A stretch of DNA of 64,000 nucleotides from SYOC01 sp964441775 (GCA_964441775.1 CAYTVL010000023.1:20497-84496); one strand, 5' to 3'; counted from the first letter of the stretch, positions 42,713-51,889 are shown. Made by a program: numbers and translations. Notes: generated by a model not told the origin, from the sequence alone.

Positions 42713-44305
42713 TTATCCTCTTCTGAGCACCAGCACGCTGCCCTCACCATCACCGGCGATGTAAATTGTTCCGTCACTACCGCAAGTAAGACCAGCGAAC
42801 GGACTCAGTGGACCTGGGACGAGATCCGGCACGCCCATCAGCGGCTTGGGAGTGATGCCTGGCGCCGCGCCAACAGGAAGATTGGTCGCTAAGGTCTGCC
42901 GCTGTTTCGTGCTCAAAGAAAAAGCGATCAGCTCTTTACTGCCAACGTCGAGCACGAAAAGTTGACCGCCGGACAACGTCAGCCCTTGCGGTTTCTGCAA
43001 CCCCTCAAGGACGGTGCTTTTCCCGCCATTCACGTGTACGACTCTTCCAGCGCTTTCTTCGCTGACGTAGCAAGAACCATCATCGGCTGCGACGACGCCA
43101 GCCGGACGGCTGAGACCACTGGCGAGCACGGACACTTCACCTTTTGTGTTGACCTTCAGGAGGCGGCCTGCTCCCGCTTCAGCCACAATAGCTGAACCGT
43201 CTGCCGCGCAAGCGATGCCGAGCAGTTCGTTGAGGCCCGTCGTGAAGGTCTGCGCCGCCCGCGTCCCTGGATGATACGAAGCGACGTTGCCTGCGGACGT
43301 AGTCAAATACAGAGTCCCGCCTGGCCCGGTGGCGACGCCACGGATAAACCCAGGGAATCCTTCATCGAGCAACATGCCAGACCGATACTGTCTGCCGTCT
43401 GGAGCGAAGGCGGCGATACTCATTCCGTCCCCAGCGAACAAGGTCCCGTCGCTGCCGACTGCGACTCCCATAGGGCCGAGGAGCCCAGCCGGGACGAGCA
43501 CGCGCTCTTGTCCGTTCTCCTGGATTTCCGCTACGCCGCCATCGATGAAATGAGAAATGAAGATACGGTTGTTGGCGTCGATGGCAAAGTTGTCGATGCC
43601 GGGCCGCACCTTGGCGACCGTGGTTTTGGCGCGGCTTTGAATATCAATTTTCGCAATCTCGCCGTTGCCTGCTTGCGTGGTGGTGAGCACGCCCTTGCGA
43701 TCAAATTTCACTGCCGTAGGAATCGCTAATCCTGCGATGAACCGTTCCGGTGTTCCTCCTCCGAGCGGTATGCGCCAAATTTCTCCGGCGGCGATTTCTG
43801 GGAAATACAACTGGCCATCTGGTCCGACAGAAAGCGCGTTTGGCAGTGGGAGATTATCCGCGAGCAAGCGCGGGGCGCGACCATCAGGGAACAGTTCAAA
43901 CAAGCGGCCACCAGGGCGACACTCGTCCATAAAGAGTCGATCCTGATAACAGGTGACGCCATTGGCGCCTGGGACATTGTCAACAAGAATGCGCGTTTGT
44001 CCATCGGGTGTTCTGACGCTCACGCGCGCGCTCATCACTTCGGTGACGTACATCATGCCCCGTGAGTCAAAGCAGAGATCGTCCGGCGCGACGATGGGGC
44101 CGCCGACCGGAGAAACGGTCTGTCCCGCGCCTGTCGCGGGGTCGAGCGCAGTGACCTGGCTGCCAAATGCTTGCACGACATACAACTTGCCGTCTGGACC
44201 GAATTGCATCCCATTAGCGCCAAACAAGCCGCTGGACGGCGAAAGATGGGAAATGCTCCAGCCTGCGGCGGCTCGCGGTTCATTGCCTTCACGATAACGG
44301 TTCAT
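42713..44305 (-). CDS. SMP-30/NHL-type beta-propeller protein
   Basis: A 530-residue protein of two six-bladed-like propeller halves with repeated xDGxLY and PxGxxx motifs (GPDGKLYVVQAFGS, GVTCYQDRLFMDE, AGLAIPTAVKFDRKG, CGSDGTIYIAGDGEGSVL). The SMP-30/gluconolactonase fold gives lactone hydrolases and related enzymes. No signal peptide was seen. It has a clear paralogue at the left edge of the window (3-890). AAGGAGG precedes the ATG. It sits between the enoyl-CoA hydratase and lipocalin genes with short gaps (30 and 32 bases). Confidence 0.82.
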   Translation of the reverse strand: MNRYREGNEPRAAAGWSISHLSPSSGLFGANGMQFGPDGKLYVVQAFGSQVTALDPATGAGQTVSPVGGPIVAPDDLCFDSRGMMYVTEVMSARVSVRTPDGQTRILVDNVPGANGVTCYQDRLFMDECRPGGRLFELFPDGRAPRLLADNLPLPNALSVGPDGQLYFPEIAAGEIWRIPLGGGTPERFIAGLAIPTAVKFDRKGVLTTTQAGNGEIAKIDIQSRAKTTVAKVRPGIDNFAIDANNRIFISHFIDGGVAEIQENGQERVLVPAGLLGPMGVAVGSDGTLFAGDGMSIAAFAPDGRQYRSGMLLDEGFPGFIRGVATGPGGTLYLTTSAGNVASYHPGTRAAQTFTTGLNELLGIACAADGSAIVAEAGAGRLLKVNTKGEVSVLASGLSRPAGVVAADDGSCYVSEESAGRVVHVNGGKSTVLEGLQKPQGLTLSGGQLFVLDVGSKELIAFSLSTKQRQTLATNLPVGAAPGITPKPLMGVPDLVPGPLSPFAGLTCGSDGTIYIAGDGEGSVLVLRRG

Positions 44306-44335
44306 AGGAATTCCTCCTTATTGCGTACGTTCTCT

Positions 44336-45133
44336 TCACTTACCTTTGAAGACAGGTTTACGTTTCTCCCGCCAAGCTTGATGGGCCTCGTGGCTATCCT
44401 CGGTCTGTCCCAGCAGCATGAAGCGATAGATGTCAGCCTGAGCAGCGTCTTTTAAGTTGGCGCTGTCGAGCCCCTTGTTGAGCGACTCCTTGCCCATCCT
44501 CACCGCCAGCGGCGGCAGAGCCGCGAGCCGATTAGCGTAGGTGCGAGCGAGCGGCAGCAATTCCGGTAGGGGCACAACTTTGTTCGCGAGGCCAACGCGG
44601 TAGGCTTCTGCTGCCGTGATGCGCTCTCCTAGCAGGACCATCTCCATCGCTTTGCCGCGCCCGACATAGCGTGCAAGGCGGACCGCGCCTCCGTAGGCGG
44701 GAATAATGCCCAGCGGCACTTGAGGCAAGCCAAATTCCGCGTTTTCGGCGGCGAGGATGATGTCGGAACACAGCGTGATCAGGCAACCAATGCCAATAGC
44801 GTAGCCATTCACTGCCGCGACCACAGGCTTTGGATAATCGGTGACGGTGTTAAACACCATGAACCCACGCGGTGTAACCGTCGCCAGGTGCTCGCCGGCA
44901 GTGGAGACCCGATGCGTTCTAGGGTTCGCCAAGTCGGCGCCGGCGGAGAACGCTTTGTTCCCTTTGCCCGTCAGGATGGTGACTAACACTTCTGGATCAG
45001 CTTCCATCGCATTGAAGACGTCGACAATCTCCTCGGAAACTTGGGTGCTCCAAGGGTTGTGCTTCTCCGGACGATTGAATGTCACTGTGGCGATGGGGCC
45101 GTCTTTCTCATAGAGAATAGTTTCGTAGCCCAT
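44336..45133 (-). CDS. enoyl-CoA hydratase/isomerase, second copy
   Basis: A 265-residue crotonase-fold protein. It has FNRPEKHNPWS near the start, the oxyanion-hole stretch AFSAGADLANP, and NGYAIGIGCLITLCSDI. Catalytic Glu near 115-145 (EFGLPQVPLGIIPAYGG) fits a hydratase or isomerase. AAGGAGG precedes the ATG. It is in the run DUF1329, enoyl-CoA hydratase, propeller, lipocalin on the minus strand. It differs from the copy at 38782, so it is a paralogue and not a recent duplicate. Confidence 0.88.
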   Translation of the reverse strand: MGYETILYEKDGPIATVTFNRPEKHNPWSTQVSEEIVDVFNAMEADPEVLVTILTGKGNKAFSAGADLANPRTHRVSTAGEHLATVTPRGFMVFNTVTDYPKPVVAAVNGYAIGIGCLITLCSDIILAAENAEFGLPQVPLGIIPAYGGAVRLARYVGRGKAMEMVLLGERITAAEAYRVGLANKVVPLPELLPLARTYANRLAALPPLAVRMGKESLNKGLDSANLKDAAQADIYRFMLLGQTEDSHEAHQAWREKRKPVFKGK

Positions 45134-45161
45134 ATTCCCTCCTTTTTTCTCTTTTCGAGAT

Positions 45162-46622
45162 TTACTGCTCGACGCGCTGTGGTGGCGATCCGGACTCTAG
45201 AACGTGGAGCTGCGAAAGCTCGGGGTGGGGCTGCTCTCCGTCCGCAGCTTGCTGAAGTTGACCACCTGGGACTAATGACGATGGGGCTGTTTCAAAAACC
45301 ACATGCCCAGCCGCTTCCTGTGCGGCGACCCGCGCCATCACTTCGGGAGACAGTTCGATATGGCGGTGGTCCGGAAATTTCTCGGGATACAGCAGCGGGC
45401 GCAGATAAAACTGCTCCGGACTTGGCACTTCACCGCGACTTTTGTAGGGACTGAGAAACCAGCCGCGCCGCAGGAATTCCGCGCTGAAATAGGACTCCCA
45501 GTGATCGCTGAGCCAGTTCATCTTTTTGTGGTAATCGTGAAACCCCGCGGTCATCAAGTCAATGTCTGTCGTCCAGTAGTGCACGATCAGCGGCGTATAG
45601 CCGAGCCGACCGTCTTCCGGATACTCGCTGCGTTCGAGCCGCTCGGCAATGAGGATGAGCTTGCCGTCATGATCATACTGTTCGATGCGCAGCGGACAGA
45701 AGAATTTTTTGTCTATCCAGTAGATAAGTTTGCCGCGATAATAATTGGGCAGCCACTCCGGGCGGGGCATGGACTCGACCACGTAGCACTCCACCCCACC
45801 ATCTTTCGTGTAGGCGGGGTAGGCGTCGCCCATGATCCTGAAGGTCTTGGTGTCTCGGTCATAGGTAGAGCCGTCTTGGTTCGTGATGGTGACCCCGGGG
45901 CGAGTGTTCGGGAAACGCACGGTCGAATAGAGCGTGTCCGCGCCAAGGATTGTCCAGGTAAACTCCCACGGATCGCGTCCCTGCAAGTCGTCGAAGCTCT
46001 GCGCATTGTTGGGGAAACGATCCTCCCGACGCGGCTGCGGCTGACGGCGAATGCGCCGGAGCCCGGGGCGGTACATATAGCGGTCCTGTTTCTTCGTGAA
46101 CGATTGATCAGTGCGGTACTCGAACCAAAGCTGCTGGTCGCCATCCGACTCGGGCGGGTAGGTAAATTGGGAGAACGCCCGCAGGTACTCGCGCCCCGGA
46201 GGCCAGCGTAGTAATTCACCGAGCCCATTTTGGGGGAAGTAGAGGATTGAGGTGTTGTTCTTCATCGTGGCGAGGATATACCCGCCTGCGGTCATGCTTT
46301 GCACGACGCTCAACCAGATATGTGAAAAGCGCGGTCGTAGTGTATCCAGTTCAAACGTGAGATATCCCAGCTCTTCGGCGGTGTAAGGTGGAGAAAACGG
46401 ATAGGCCTCGGCGGGCAGATAGGGAATTTGTGGATCGCGGGGAGTGCTGGTGCGCAAGTCCAGTTCCGCTCGTTCTTCGGGTGTGAGTTCATCAATGGTC
46501 TTCCAGGTTTTTCCTTGCCCTTGGGTGTCTGCGTGCAAAGACGGGCTCAGACCGAGAAGTAGGCTGATGGACAGAAATAACGAAACAAGAACGCCGCGTG
46601 TCCAGAGTCTGTACTTATTCAT
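45162..46622 (-). CDS. DUF1329 exported protein
   Basis: About 486 residues with a signal peptide (RGVLVSLFLSISLLLGLSPS). The mature part shows the DUF1329 traits: LxFEYR-like strands, PWEFTW, PRPEWLPNYYRGKLIYWIDK and DxDLMTAGFHDYHKKMNW. These proteins have a LolA/outer-membrane-related fold and accompany steroid, terpene or aromatic degradation in environmental bacteria. The ATG at 46622 overlaps the small gene upstream; an extended frame to 46691 has no signal peptide at its end. Its ribosome site is weak, so coupling to the small gene is likely. A second DUF1329 gene is at 53191. Confidence 0.85.
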   Translation of the reverse strand: MNKYRLWTRGVLVSLFLSISLLLGLSPSLHADTQGQGKTWKTIDELTPEERAELDLRTSTPRDPQIPYLPAEAYPFSPPYTAEELGYLTFELDTLRPRFSHIWLSVVQSMTAGGYILATMKNNTSILYFPQNGLGELLRWPPGREYLRAFSQFTYPPESDGDQQLWFEYRTDQSFTKKQDRYMYRPGLRRIRRQPQPRREDRFPNNAQSFDDLQGRDPWEFTWTILGADTLYSTVRFPNTRPGVTITNQDGSTYDRDTKTFRIMGDAYPAYTKDGGVECYVVESMPRPEWLPNYYRGKLIYWIDKKFFCPLRIEQYDHDGKLILIAERLERSEYPEDGRLGYTPLIVHYWTTDIDLMTAGFHDYHKKMNWLSDHWESYFSAEFLRRGWFLSPYKSRGEVPSPEQFYLRPLLYPEKFPDHRHIELSPEVMARVAAQEAAGHVVFETAPSSLVPGGQLQQAADGEQPHPELSQLHVLESGSPPQRVEQ

Positions 46623-46839
46623 GGCGTGCCAGAGCGCTTTCCAGTTCTTGTAATTCTTTGATGAGCGCCGGAAGCGCCGTGTGGTTATCAAAGAGCGCCG
46701 CCCCGCTCATAGGCGCAGTCCCTTTGATGGCGATGCTATGAACTTCGCCCGTCACGTTGTGAATGCAAGCGCGGACGAAGGCGCCTTCCAGCCAACGCCG
46801 CGCAAACGTATCATCGGCAATTGCAAGTCGTAAAGCCAT
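46615..46839 (-). CDS. small hypothetical protein coupled to DUF1329
   Basis: A 74-residue protein with no recognised family. It has mixed charge and a C-terminal helix ELQELESALARHE. GGGGAG is well placed before the ATG, and its last 8 bases overlap the start of the DUF1329 gene, which lacks a good ribosome site of its own. So it is likely to be translated. It contains no membrane segment. Confidence 0.55.
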   Translation of the reverse strand: MALRLAIADDTFARRWLEGAFVRACIHNVTGEVHSIAIKGTAPMSGAALFDNHTALPALIKELQELESALARHE

Positions 46840-46911
46840 GATTCTTTTCTCCCCGGGTCGATATGCTCCCTCTGTTTAGCACTGATACCGAGAGGCAGGC
46901 AAATGGAAAGG

Positions 46912-48327
46912 CTACTTACCCTTCGCCTGAAAATGTTCGGCTAAGATACGCGCCACACAACCTGTGAGGCGCATGCCAGTCTGAATATCGAGAAATTCAT
47001 TCGGTCCATGCGCGTTTGAACGAGGGCCTAAGACGCCGGTGATCATGAATTGCGCACGGGGAAATTTTTCGCCGAGCATCGCCATGAAAGGGATCGTGCC
47101 GCCTTCACCCATGTAGCAGGCTTCTTTGCCAAAAAATTCTCGTGAAGCATTTTTTAAGGAGTTCTCCAGCCACGGTTCCAGCGGTGGTGCATTCCAGCCG
47201 AACGCACACTGCTCGGCCTCAAAGGTGACCTTCGCGCCGTAAGGAGGATTTTTCTCGAAGAGTTGTTTGAGGGCTGCGGTGGCGGCAGTGGCGTTGGCAA
47301 TGGGCGGCAAGCGTAACGAAATTTTTGCCGCTGTCATGGGGCGTAGCACGTTGCCTGCTCGATCGAGCGGCGGAAGACCAGCAGCGCCGGTGATCGCAAG
47401 CTGTGGCCGCCAGGTGCGATTGAAGAGCGCCTCGCGAATATCACTGGTGACCGGGGAGGTTCCGGGTTGAAACGGAAACTCAGTGTAGACACTCGCACCG
47501 AGCACCTGCGCCGCCGCCGTGGCTTGACGGAACCGCTCTTCGGGGATGACGACATAAAAGTCAGGCGGCAGGATCTCACCAGTGAGTTCATTTTCCAGGC
47601 GACCGATGAGCTGTCGCAGAATACGGAAGGTGGAGGGTACGATGCCGCTCGCGGCGCCGGAATGCACGCCTTCGGTCAGAGTTGACACCGTCAAGGTCCC
47701 GTTGGCGAGTCCCCGGAGAGAGGTGGTAACCCATAACTGGTCGTAGTTGCCGCAGCCCGAATCCAGACAGATCACCAGGCTCGGCGAACCAATACGCTCT
47801 TGCAGGGCGTCGATATAAGCGGGGAGATCGCCGCTGCCGCTTTCCTCGTCGGCTTCGATAATGATGACGCAACGAGCGTGGGGAATACCCTGGAGCCTCA
47901 GCGCTTTGATCGCCGTCAGCGACGCGAACGCCGAATATCCATCATCGGCGCCGCCGCGACCATAGAGTCTCCCGTCTTTTATAACCGGCTTCCACGGTCC
48001 CAGCCCTTCATTCCAACCATCCATTGGCGGTTGTTTATCGAGATGTCCATAGAGGAGCACGGTTTCAGGTGAGTCTCCAGGAATTTCAATGAAGAGTAGG
48101 GGGGTGCGTCCTTCAAGACGTACGATATCGAGCGACAGCCCTGGCACTTGTTGCGCACGAATCCACTCCGCAATCAATGCGGTGGCTTGATCCAGGTAGC
48201 CGTTCGTGGCCCATTGGGGATCATAGGCAGGAGATTGGTTGGGGATGGTCAGATATTCTTTGAGCTGGGGGATGATGCTATCGCCCCAAGTGTGCTCGAC
48301 GAAACGACTCGTTTTGTTCGTGTCCAT
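46912..48327 (-). CDS. M20 family metallopeptidase (dipeptidase-like)
   Basis: About 471 residues. The zinc-site motifs are clear: LLYGHLDKQPP (His and Asp), GRGGADDGYSAFASLTAI and ADEESGSGD. It is longer than ArgE and resembles the M20 dipeptidases and CNDP-type enzymes. The ATG at 48327 lies behind AAAGGCG; a longer in-frame start at 48468 reads through the divergent MFS gene's leader and is not preferred. It is cytoplasmic and probably breaks small peptides or N-acyl amino acids. Confidence 0.82.
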   Translation of the reverse strand: MDTNKTSRFVEHTWGDSIIPQLKEYLTIPNQSPAYDPQWATNGYLDQATALIAEWIRAQQVPGLSLDIVRLEGRTPLLFIEIPGDSPETVLLYGHLDKQPPMDGWNEGLGPWKPVIKDGRLYGRGGADDGYSAFASLTAIKALRLQGIPHARCVIIIEADEESGSGDLPAYIDALQERIGSPSLVICLDSGCGNYDQLWVTTSLRGLANGTLTVSTLTEGVHSGAASGIVPSTFRILRQLIGRLENELTGEILPPDFYVVIPEERFRQATAAAQVLGASVYTEFPFQPGTSPVTSDIREALFNRTWRPQLAITGAAGLPPLDRAGNVLRPMTAAKISLRLPPIANATAATAALKQLFEKNPPYGAKVTFEAEQCAFGWNAPPLEPWLENSLKNASREFFGKEACYMGEGGTIPFMAMLGEKFPRAQFMITGVLGPRSNAHGPNEFLDIQTGMRLTGCVARILAEHFQAKGK

Positions 48328-48492
48328 CGCGACGCCTTTCTGTTCCGTTGTGGTGCTGAGGAAACGAAGAGATCCTATCGGGAGAACGTCATGCTGCCAA
48401 TCCGCCACAGCAACCAAGGGAATCTTGCGTCTCTCGAATTTTCTCGGTACTGTCGCGGCGCTGTTCACGTAATCTTTCTTGTCGCCTCATCT

Positions 48493-49755
48493 ATGGACGT
48501 AGACCCAGCTCGACGCGCTGACTCTCGGAGACGTTTGTTTCGTTCCCCTGATTCCCCTTTCCTTGTGCCGGGATTTCGACGTTATTGGACGACGCAGTTG
48601 TGCGCGGGGTTCGCCTCGCAGATGCAGGGCGTGGCGATCGGCTGGCAAGTGTACGATCTGACCCATCGTCCTTTGGACTTGGGTTTCGTGGGGCTTGCGC
48701 AATTCTTGCCGGTGGCGGCTTTGGCGTTGGTTGCTGGGCAGGTTGCTGATCACTATGATCGACGCCGCATATTCGCGTATTGTTTGCTGCTCGAAACGGT
48801 GTGCGCCGCTCTGTTGCTGATGTTAACCGTTTTCGGGAACTCCCGTCCGTTGTGGATTTTCGGTGTGCTGCTGCTTGCCGGAGTCGCGCGAGCCTTTAAG
48901 TTTCCTGCCACGACCGCGTTGCTGCCGAATCTCCTGTCCACGCAACAGTTCGCCAGTGCGGCGGCGTTGACCTCGTCGGCGTCACAATCTGCTGCGATTG
49001 TCGGACCGGCGCTCGGTGGGTTCTTGTATGCAATTGCTCCAAGCGTTGTGTATGGGACAAGCATGTTGCTGCTGATTGCTGCAGTCTCGCAAATCCGCTT
49101 GATCTCGCTCGAACGCACGGCGACCCTGCCGAAAGCAGTGACATGGGCCTCTGTCATCGCCGGGATTCACTTTATTCGGGTGCAGCCCGTCGTCCTCGGC
49201 GCCATCTCTCTCGATCTTTTTGCTGTCTTATTAGGCGGCGCGACGGCGTTACTGCCCATGTACGCCCGTGACATTCTGTCTGTGGGACCGTGGGGGCTGG
49301 GATTATTGCGCAGCGCTCCGGCTATTGGCGCTCTGAGCATGGCGGTGTTTTTAGCGCGTCATCCCGTTCGAGTACGGATCGGTCGCACCCTCTTCATTGC
49401 TGTGGGCATGTTCGGGCTTGCGACGATTGGCTTTGCCCTGTCCCGCTATTTCTGGGTGTCGTTGTCCATGCTCGCCATTCTCGGCGCCGCAGACATGGTG
49501 AGTGTGGTGATTCGTCGTCTGGTCGTGCAGCTCTCGACCCCCGATGAAATGCGCGGGCGCGTTGGCGCTGTGGAGTTTGTGTTTATTGGTGCTTCCAATG
49601 AATTAGGCGAGTTTGAGTCTGGTGTGACCGCCGCCTGGTTCGGCCTCGTGCCTGCCGCGCTGCTGGGTGGCGTGGGCACGCTTTTGATCGTGTTGCTGTG
49701 GCCTTGGTTGTTTCCGCCATTGCTCCAAGTGGATCGGCTGGAAACGTCTTCATGA
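48493..49755 (+). CDS. MFS transporter, EntS-like exporter
   Basis: About 420 residues with 12 predicted membrane helices. It has RRYWTTQLCAGFASQMQGVA, VADHYDRRRIFAYCLLLE (the loop 2-3 motif), and a second half with AVFLARHPVRVRIGRTL. It resembles the enterobactin-exporter/MFS_3 type. The longer open frame beginning at 48148 has 115 residues with no membrane segment and overlaps the M20 gene's start, so the ATG at 48493 is chosen, though it lacks a clear ribosome site. It is divergent from the M20 gene. The exported compound is unknown. Confidence 0.8.
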   Translation: MDVDPARRADSRRRLFRSPDSPFLVPGFRRYWTTQLCAGFASQMQGVAIGWQVYDLTHRPLDLGFVGLAQFLPVAALALVAGQVADHYDRRRIFAYCLLLETVCAALLLMLTVFGNSRPLWIFGVLLLAGVARAFKFPATTALLPNLLSTQQFASAAALTSSASQSAAIVGPALGGFLYAIAPSVVYGTSMLLLIAAVSQIRLISLERTATLPKAVTWASVIAGIHFIRVQPVVLGAISLDLFAVLLGGATALLPMYARDILSVGPWGLGLLRSAPAIGALSMAVFLARHPVRVRIGRTLFIAVGMFGLATIGFALSRYFWVSLSMLAILGAADMVSVVIRRLVVQLSTPDEMRGRVGAVEFVFIGASNELGEFESGVTAAWFGLVPAALLGGVGTLLIVLLWPWLFPPLLQVDRLETSS

Positions 49756-49860
49756 ACGTGGAGTCATTTCCAGACTGTATCGTGCGCGCTATATCGAAAC
49801 CGCGCCGTGCGGAATCTTTCGCGTGGCCGAGGCCGCCCAACCAGAGGAGGAGAAGAACTC

Positions 49861-50724
49861 ATGCGTGCAACGACAAGACTGCGACAAATGCTGAATGCGC
49901 CGGGGATTATCGTCGCGCCTGGAGCCTACGATGGACTTTCAGCCCGTTTGATTGAACGACAAGGCTTCCCGGTCGTGTATATGACCGGCGCCGGTACAGC
50001 GGCTTCAGCGCTGGGGCAGCCCGATGTTGGTTTGGCGACGTTGACAGAGATGACGACCCACGCGGCGCATATCGCGAGCTGTGTTTCACTGCCTGTGATT
50101 GCCGATGCAGACACTGGGTATGGAAATGCCCTCAATGTGATTCGCACTGTGCGCGAATACGAACGCGCTGGAGTTGCAGCGATCCATTTGGAGGACCAGG
50201 TCTTTCCCAAGAAATGCGGACACATCGCCGGAAAAGCGGTAATCCCAGCCAAGGAATTCGCCGAGAAGATTCGCGCCGCCGCCGAAAATCGCACCGATGC
50301 GGATTTTGTTATCATCGCGCGCACCGATGCGCGGGCGGTCAATGGGCTGGACGACGCGATTGCACGGAGTCAGTTGTATCGTGAAGCTGGCGCTGATGTC
50401 ATCTTTGTAGAGGCGCCGACGAGTCGTGAAGAGATTGAACGCGTGGCGCGAGAAGTGCAGGCCCCGTTGCTCAGTAATCAGGTGCCTGGAGGCCGCACCC
50501 CGGCGTTGACGGCCTCGGAACTAGAGAAACTTGGCTACAAGATTGTGATCTTTCCCGTCGTGGGGCTCATGGCGGCGACCCTGGCGATTGAGGACGCCTT
50601 GTCAAAGTTGCAAAAAACGGGGACGGACTGGCATGAGGGGCCAGTGCTGAGCCCGCTGGAAATTTTCCAAAAAGTAGGCATCGACGCCTGGCTGGAGGCG
50701 GAACGGAAGTATACCAACGCGTGA
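49861..50724 (+). CDS. isocitrate lyase/PEP mutase family protein
   Basis: About 287 residues of a TIM barrel with the KKCGH loop (in VFPKKCGHIAGKAV) that is the signature of isocitrate lyase and phosphonomutases. It also has ADADTGYGNALN for the metal. Typical annotations are methylisocitrate lyase, 2,3-dimethylmalate lyase or carboxyvinyl-carboxyphosphonate phosphorylmutase; motifs cannot tell which. GGAGGAG lies before the ATG at 49861. It follows the MFS gene by 105 bases. Confidence 0.86.
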   Translation: MRATTRLRQMLNAPGIIVAPGAYDGLSARLIERQGFPVVYMTGAGTAASALGQPDVGLATLTEMTTHAAHIASCVSLPVIADADTGYGNALNVIRTVREYERAGVAAIHLEDQVFPKKCGHIAGKAVIPAKEFAEKIRAAAENRTDADFVIIARTDARAVNGLDDAIARSQLYREAGADVIFVEAPTSREEIERVAREVQAPLLSNQVPGGRTPALTASELEKLGYKIVIFPVVGLMAATLAIEDALSKLQKTGTDWHEGPVLSPLEIFQKVGIDAWLEAERKYTNA

Positions 50725-50747
50725 TGGTCCTCATGCATGGATAGATG

Positions 50748-50832
50748 TCATTCTGAGGCTGAAGGCCGAAGCATCTCTCCCAAGGGGCTGCTAATGAGAG
50801 ATGCTTCGCCGCTTCGCTTTGGCTCAGAATGA
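50748..50832. repeat. 85-base nested palindrome (MITE/REP-like)
   Basis: Outer arms TCATTCTGAG (50748-50757) and CTCAGAATGA (50823-50832) are perfect complements. Inner arms CGAAGCATCTCTC (50767-50779) and GAGAGATGCTTCG (50796-50808) form a 13-bp perfect stem around a 16-base loop. Elements of this TCATTCTGAG...GAAGCATCTC type occur widely between genes in bacterial genomes. It lies between two convergent genes. Confidence 0.65.
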
Positions 50833-50871
50833 TAAAGCCGTGAACCGAACGCGGAGAAGTGGTGAGTTGCT

Positions 50872-51267
50872 CTACGAATTGAGCCGGGCAATCATCCGGA
50901 CCTCGACGAGCGCGCCAGGAAACGCAAGTTCCGTAATGCCAATAGCGGTCCAGGCCGGATACGGTTCCTGTAAATAGCGGTCTTTGACTTTCATGAAGGC
51001 CGTAAGATGTTCGTGCAAGCCAACGTGGAAAGTTGTCATATCAATGACGTCAGCAAACGAAACGCCTGCCGTCGTGAGCACGGACTTCAATGACTCGAAT
51101 GCTTGGGTGAATTGCGTCTCTGGGTCAGCGGCAAGTTTCCCATCGGGGTCCACGCCAATGACTCCAGAACAGTACAGCCGATTGCCATCCTTTACCGCCG
51201 GAGAGAAGTGGAATCGGTTATAGTAGTGTTCCATTCCGTTGGGAATCACGATCGCATTTTTGTCCAT
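50872..51267 (-). CDS. RidA/YjgF family protein
   Basis: About 131 residues with the RidA fold. It has LYCSGVIGVDPDGKL, QAFESLKSVLTTAG, DVIDMTTFHVG and AWTAIGITELAFPGALVEV. RidA proteins deaminate reactive enamines or imines, although the catalytic Arg of the strict RidA group should be checked. GAGGAGG lies just before the ATG at 51267, so the longer start at 51321 is not preferred. It is cytoplasmic and probably acts alone. Confidence 0.85.
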   Translation of the reverse strand: MDKNAIVIPNGMEHYYNRFHFSPAVKDGNRLYCSGVIGVDPDGKLAADPETQFTQAFESLKSVLTTAGVSFADVIDMTTFHVGLHEHLTAFMKVKDRYLQEPYPAWTAIGITELAFPGALVEVRMIARLNS

Positions 51268-51609
51268 AAATATTGCCTCCTCGACGACCTGACCATACGG
51301 CGGCGTAAGGGTGGCTGTCAATTATTCTTGCACAAAAGGGCGCTGGTTGACGCTGAGGCTATGCTTGTCCGTAGGGCGCCGAGCTGCTACATCTCTTCAT
51401 ATCTTTATACTGCTACGCCTCGCAGTCTTGGCCGGTTTGAATTGGTTAACATAGCCGAGGCCCCGGGAGTTCGCTCGTGGACGCCGGGGCCTTTGTGTTT
51501 TCGCAGAGTAGAGGAGGCCGATGCTACTATCTACAAGCGAGGGTGCGGATGTGGCGGCGACTGTAAGCACGCGGTAACGCTATCCAGGAGAAAGTAAGGA
51601 GTCACCTCT
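51268..51609. other. 342-base region between RidA and the small basic protein
   Basis: No gene is clear here. A strong plus-strand hairpin lies at 51458-51501, though no plus-strand gene stands upstream of it within this stretch. TATACT near 51400 might be a -10 element. After the hairpin is a leader with AAGGAG for the gene at 51610. A short Cys-rich reading frame near 51515-51597 has no start and is not called. Confidence 0.6.
51458..51501 (+). terminator. strong intrinsic terminator, plus strand
   Basis: AGGCCCCGG (51458-51466) pairs perfectly with CCGGGGCCT (51484-51492), with a 17-base loop, followed by TTTGTGTTTT. The T-rich side gives it plus-strand polarity, which does not match the minus-strand RidA gene upstream. 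It may end a small unannotated transcript. Confidence 0.6.
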
Positions 51610-51822
51610 ATGGCTAATAAAGCAGGGCTCACTCGTCAGAAACGGGACAAGGAAAGGGCGCGCCAGCAGAAGCAGCGAGACAAGGCGCTCCGCCGACTGG
51701 AAGTAAAACAGCAAAAGGCGCAAGCAGGGCCACGTGGTCATGGGGAGGATGATCCGGACATCGCTGGTATTCGACCAGGGCCGCAGCCGCTGCCCGCACA
51801 ATGGGACCTTGTGCAAGAGTAA
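51610..51822 (+). CDS. small basic hypothetical protein
   Basis: A 70-residue protein. The first half is a strongly charged, Lys/Arg/Gln-rich helix (LTRQKRDKERARQQKQRDK, then LRRLEVKQQKA), and the second half is acidic and Pro-rich (PGPQPLPAQWDLVQE). The family is not one I can name. AAGGAG lies a few bases before the ATG. It may bind nucleic acid or a partner; that is a guess. Another small gene follows 67 bases on. Confidence 0.6.
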   Translation: MANKAGLTRQKRDKERARQQKQRDKALRRLEVKQQKAQAGPRGHGEDDPDIAGIRPGPQPLPAQWDLVQE

Positions 51823-51889
51823 GAAGAGCGCCGTTCTGCTTTGCGGTCACACGCGCTTGACCGTTGAACAAGCGCGGAAAGGAGAGTTG

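Noticed and set aside
45303..46211. A 302-codon plus-strand frame opposite the DUF1329 gene
   Set aside because: Antisense to a gene with a signal peptide and family motifs; no domain of its own.
48148..48492. An N-terminal extension of the MFS gene by 115 codons
   Set aside because: The added part has no membrane helix, overlaps the oppositely oriented M20 gene, and is unlike MFS proteins.
51515..51597. A short Cys-rich frame (RGCGCGGDCKHA) as a metallothionein-like gene
   Set aside because: No start codon in frame near it, no ribosome site for that frame, and the frame may be chance.
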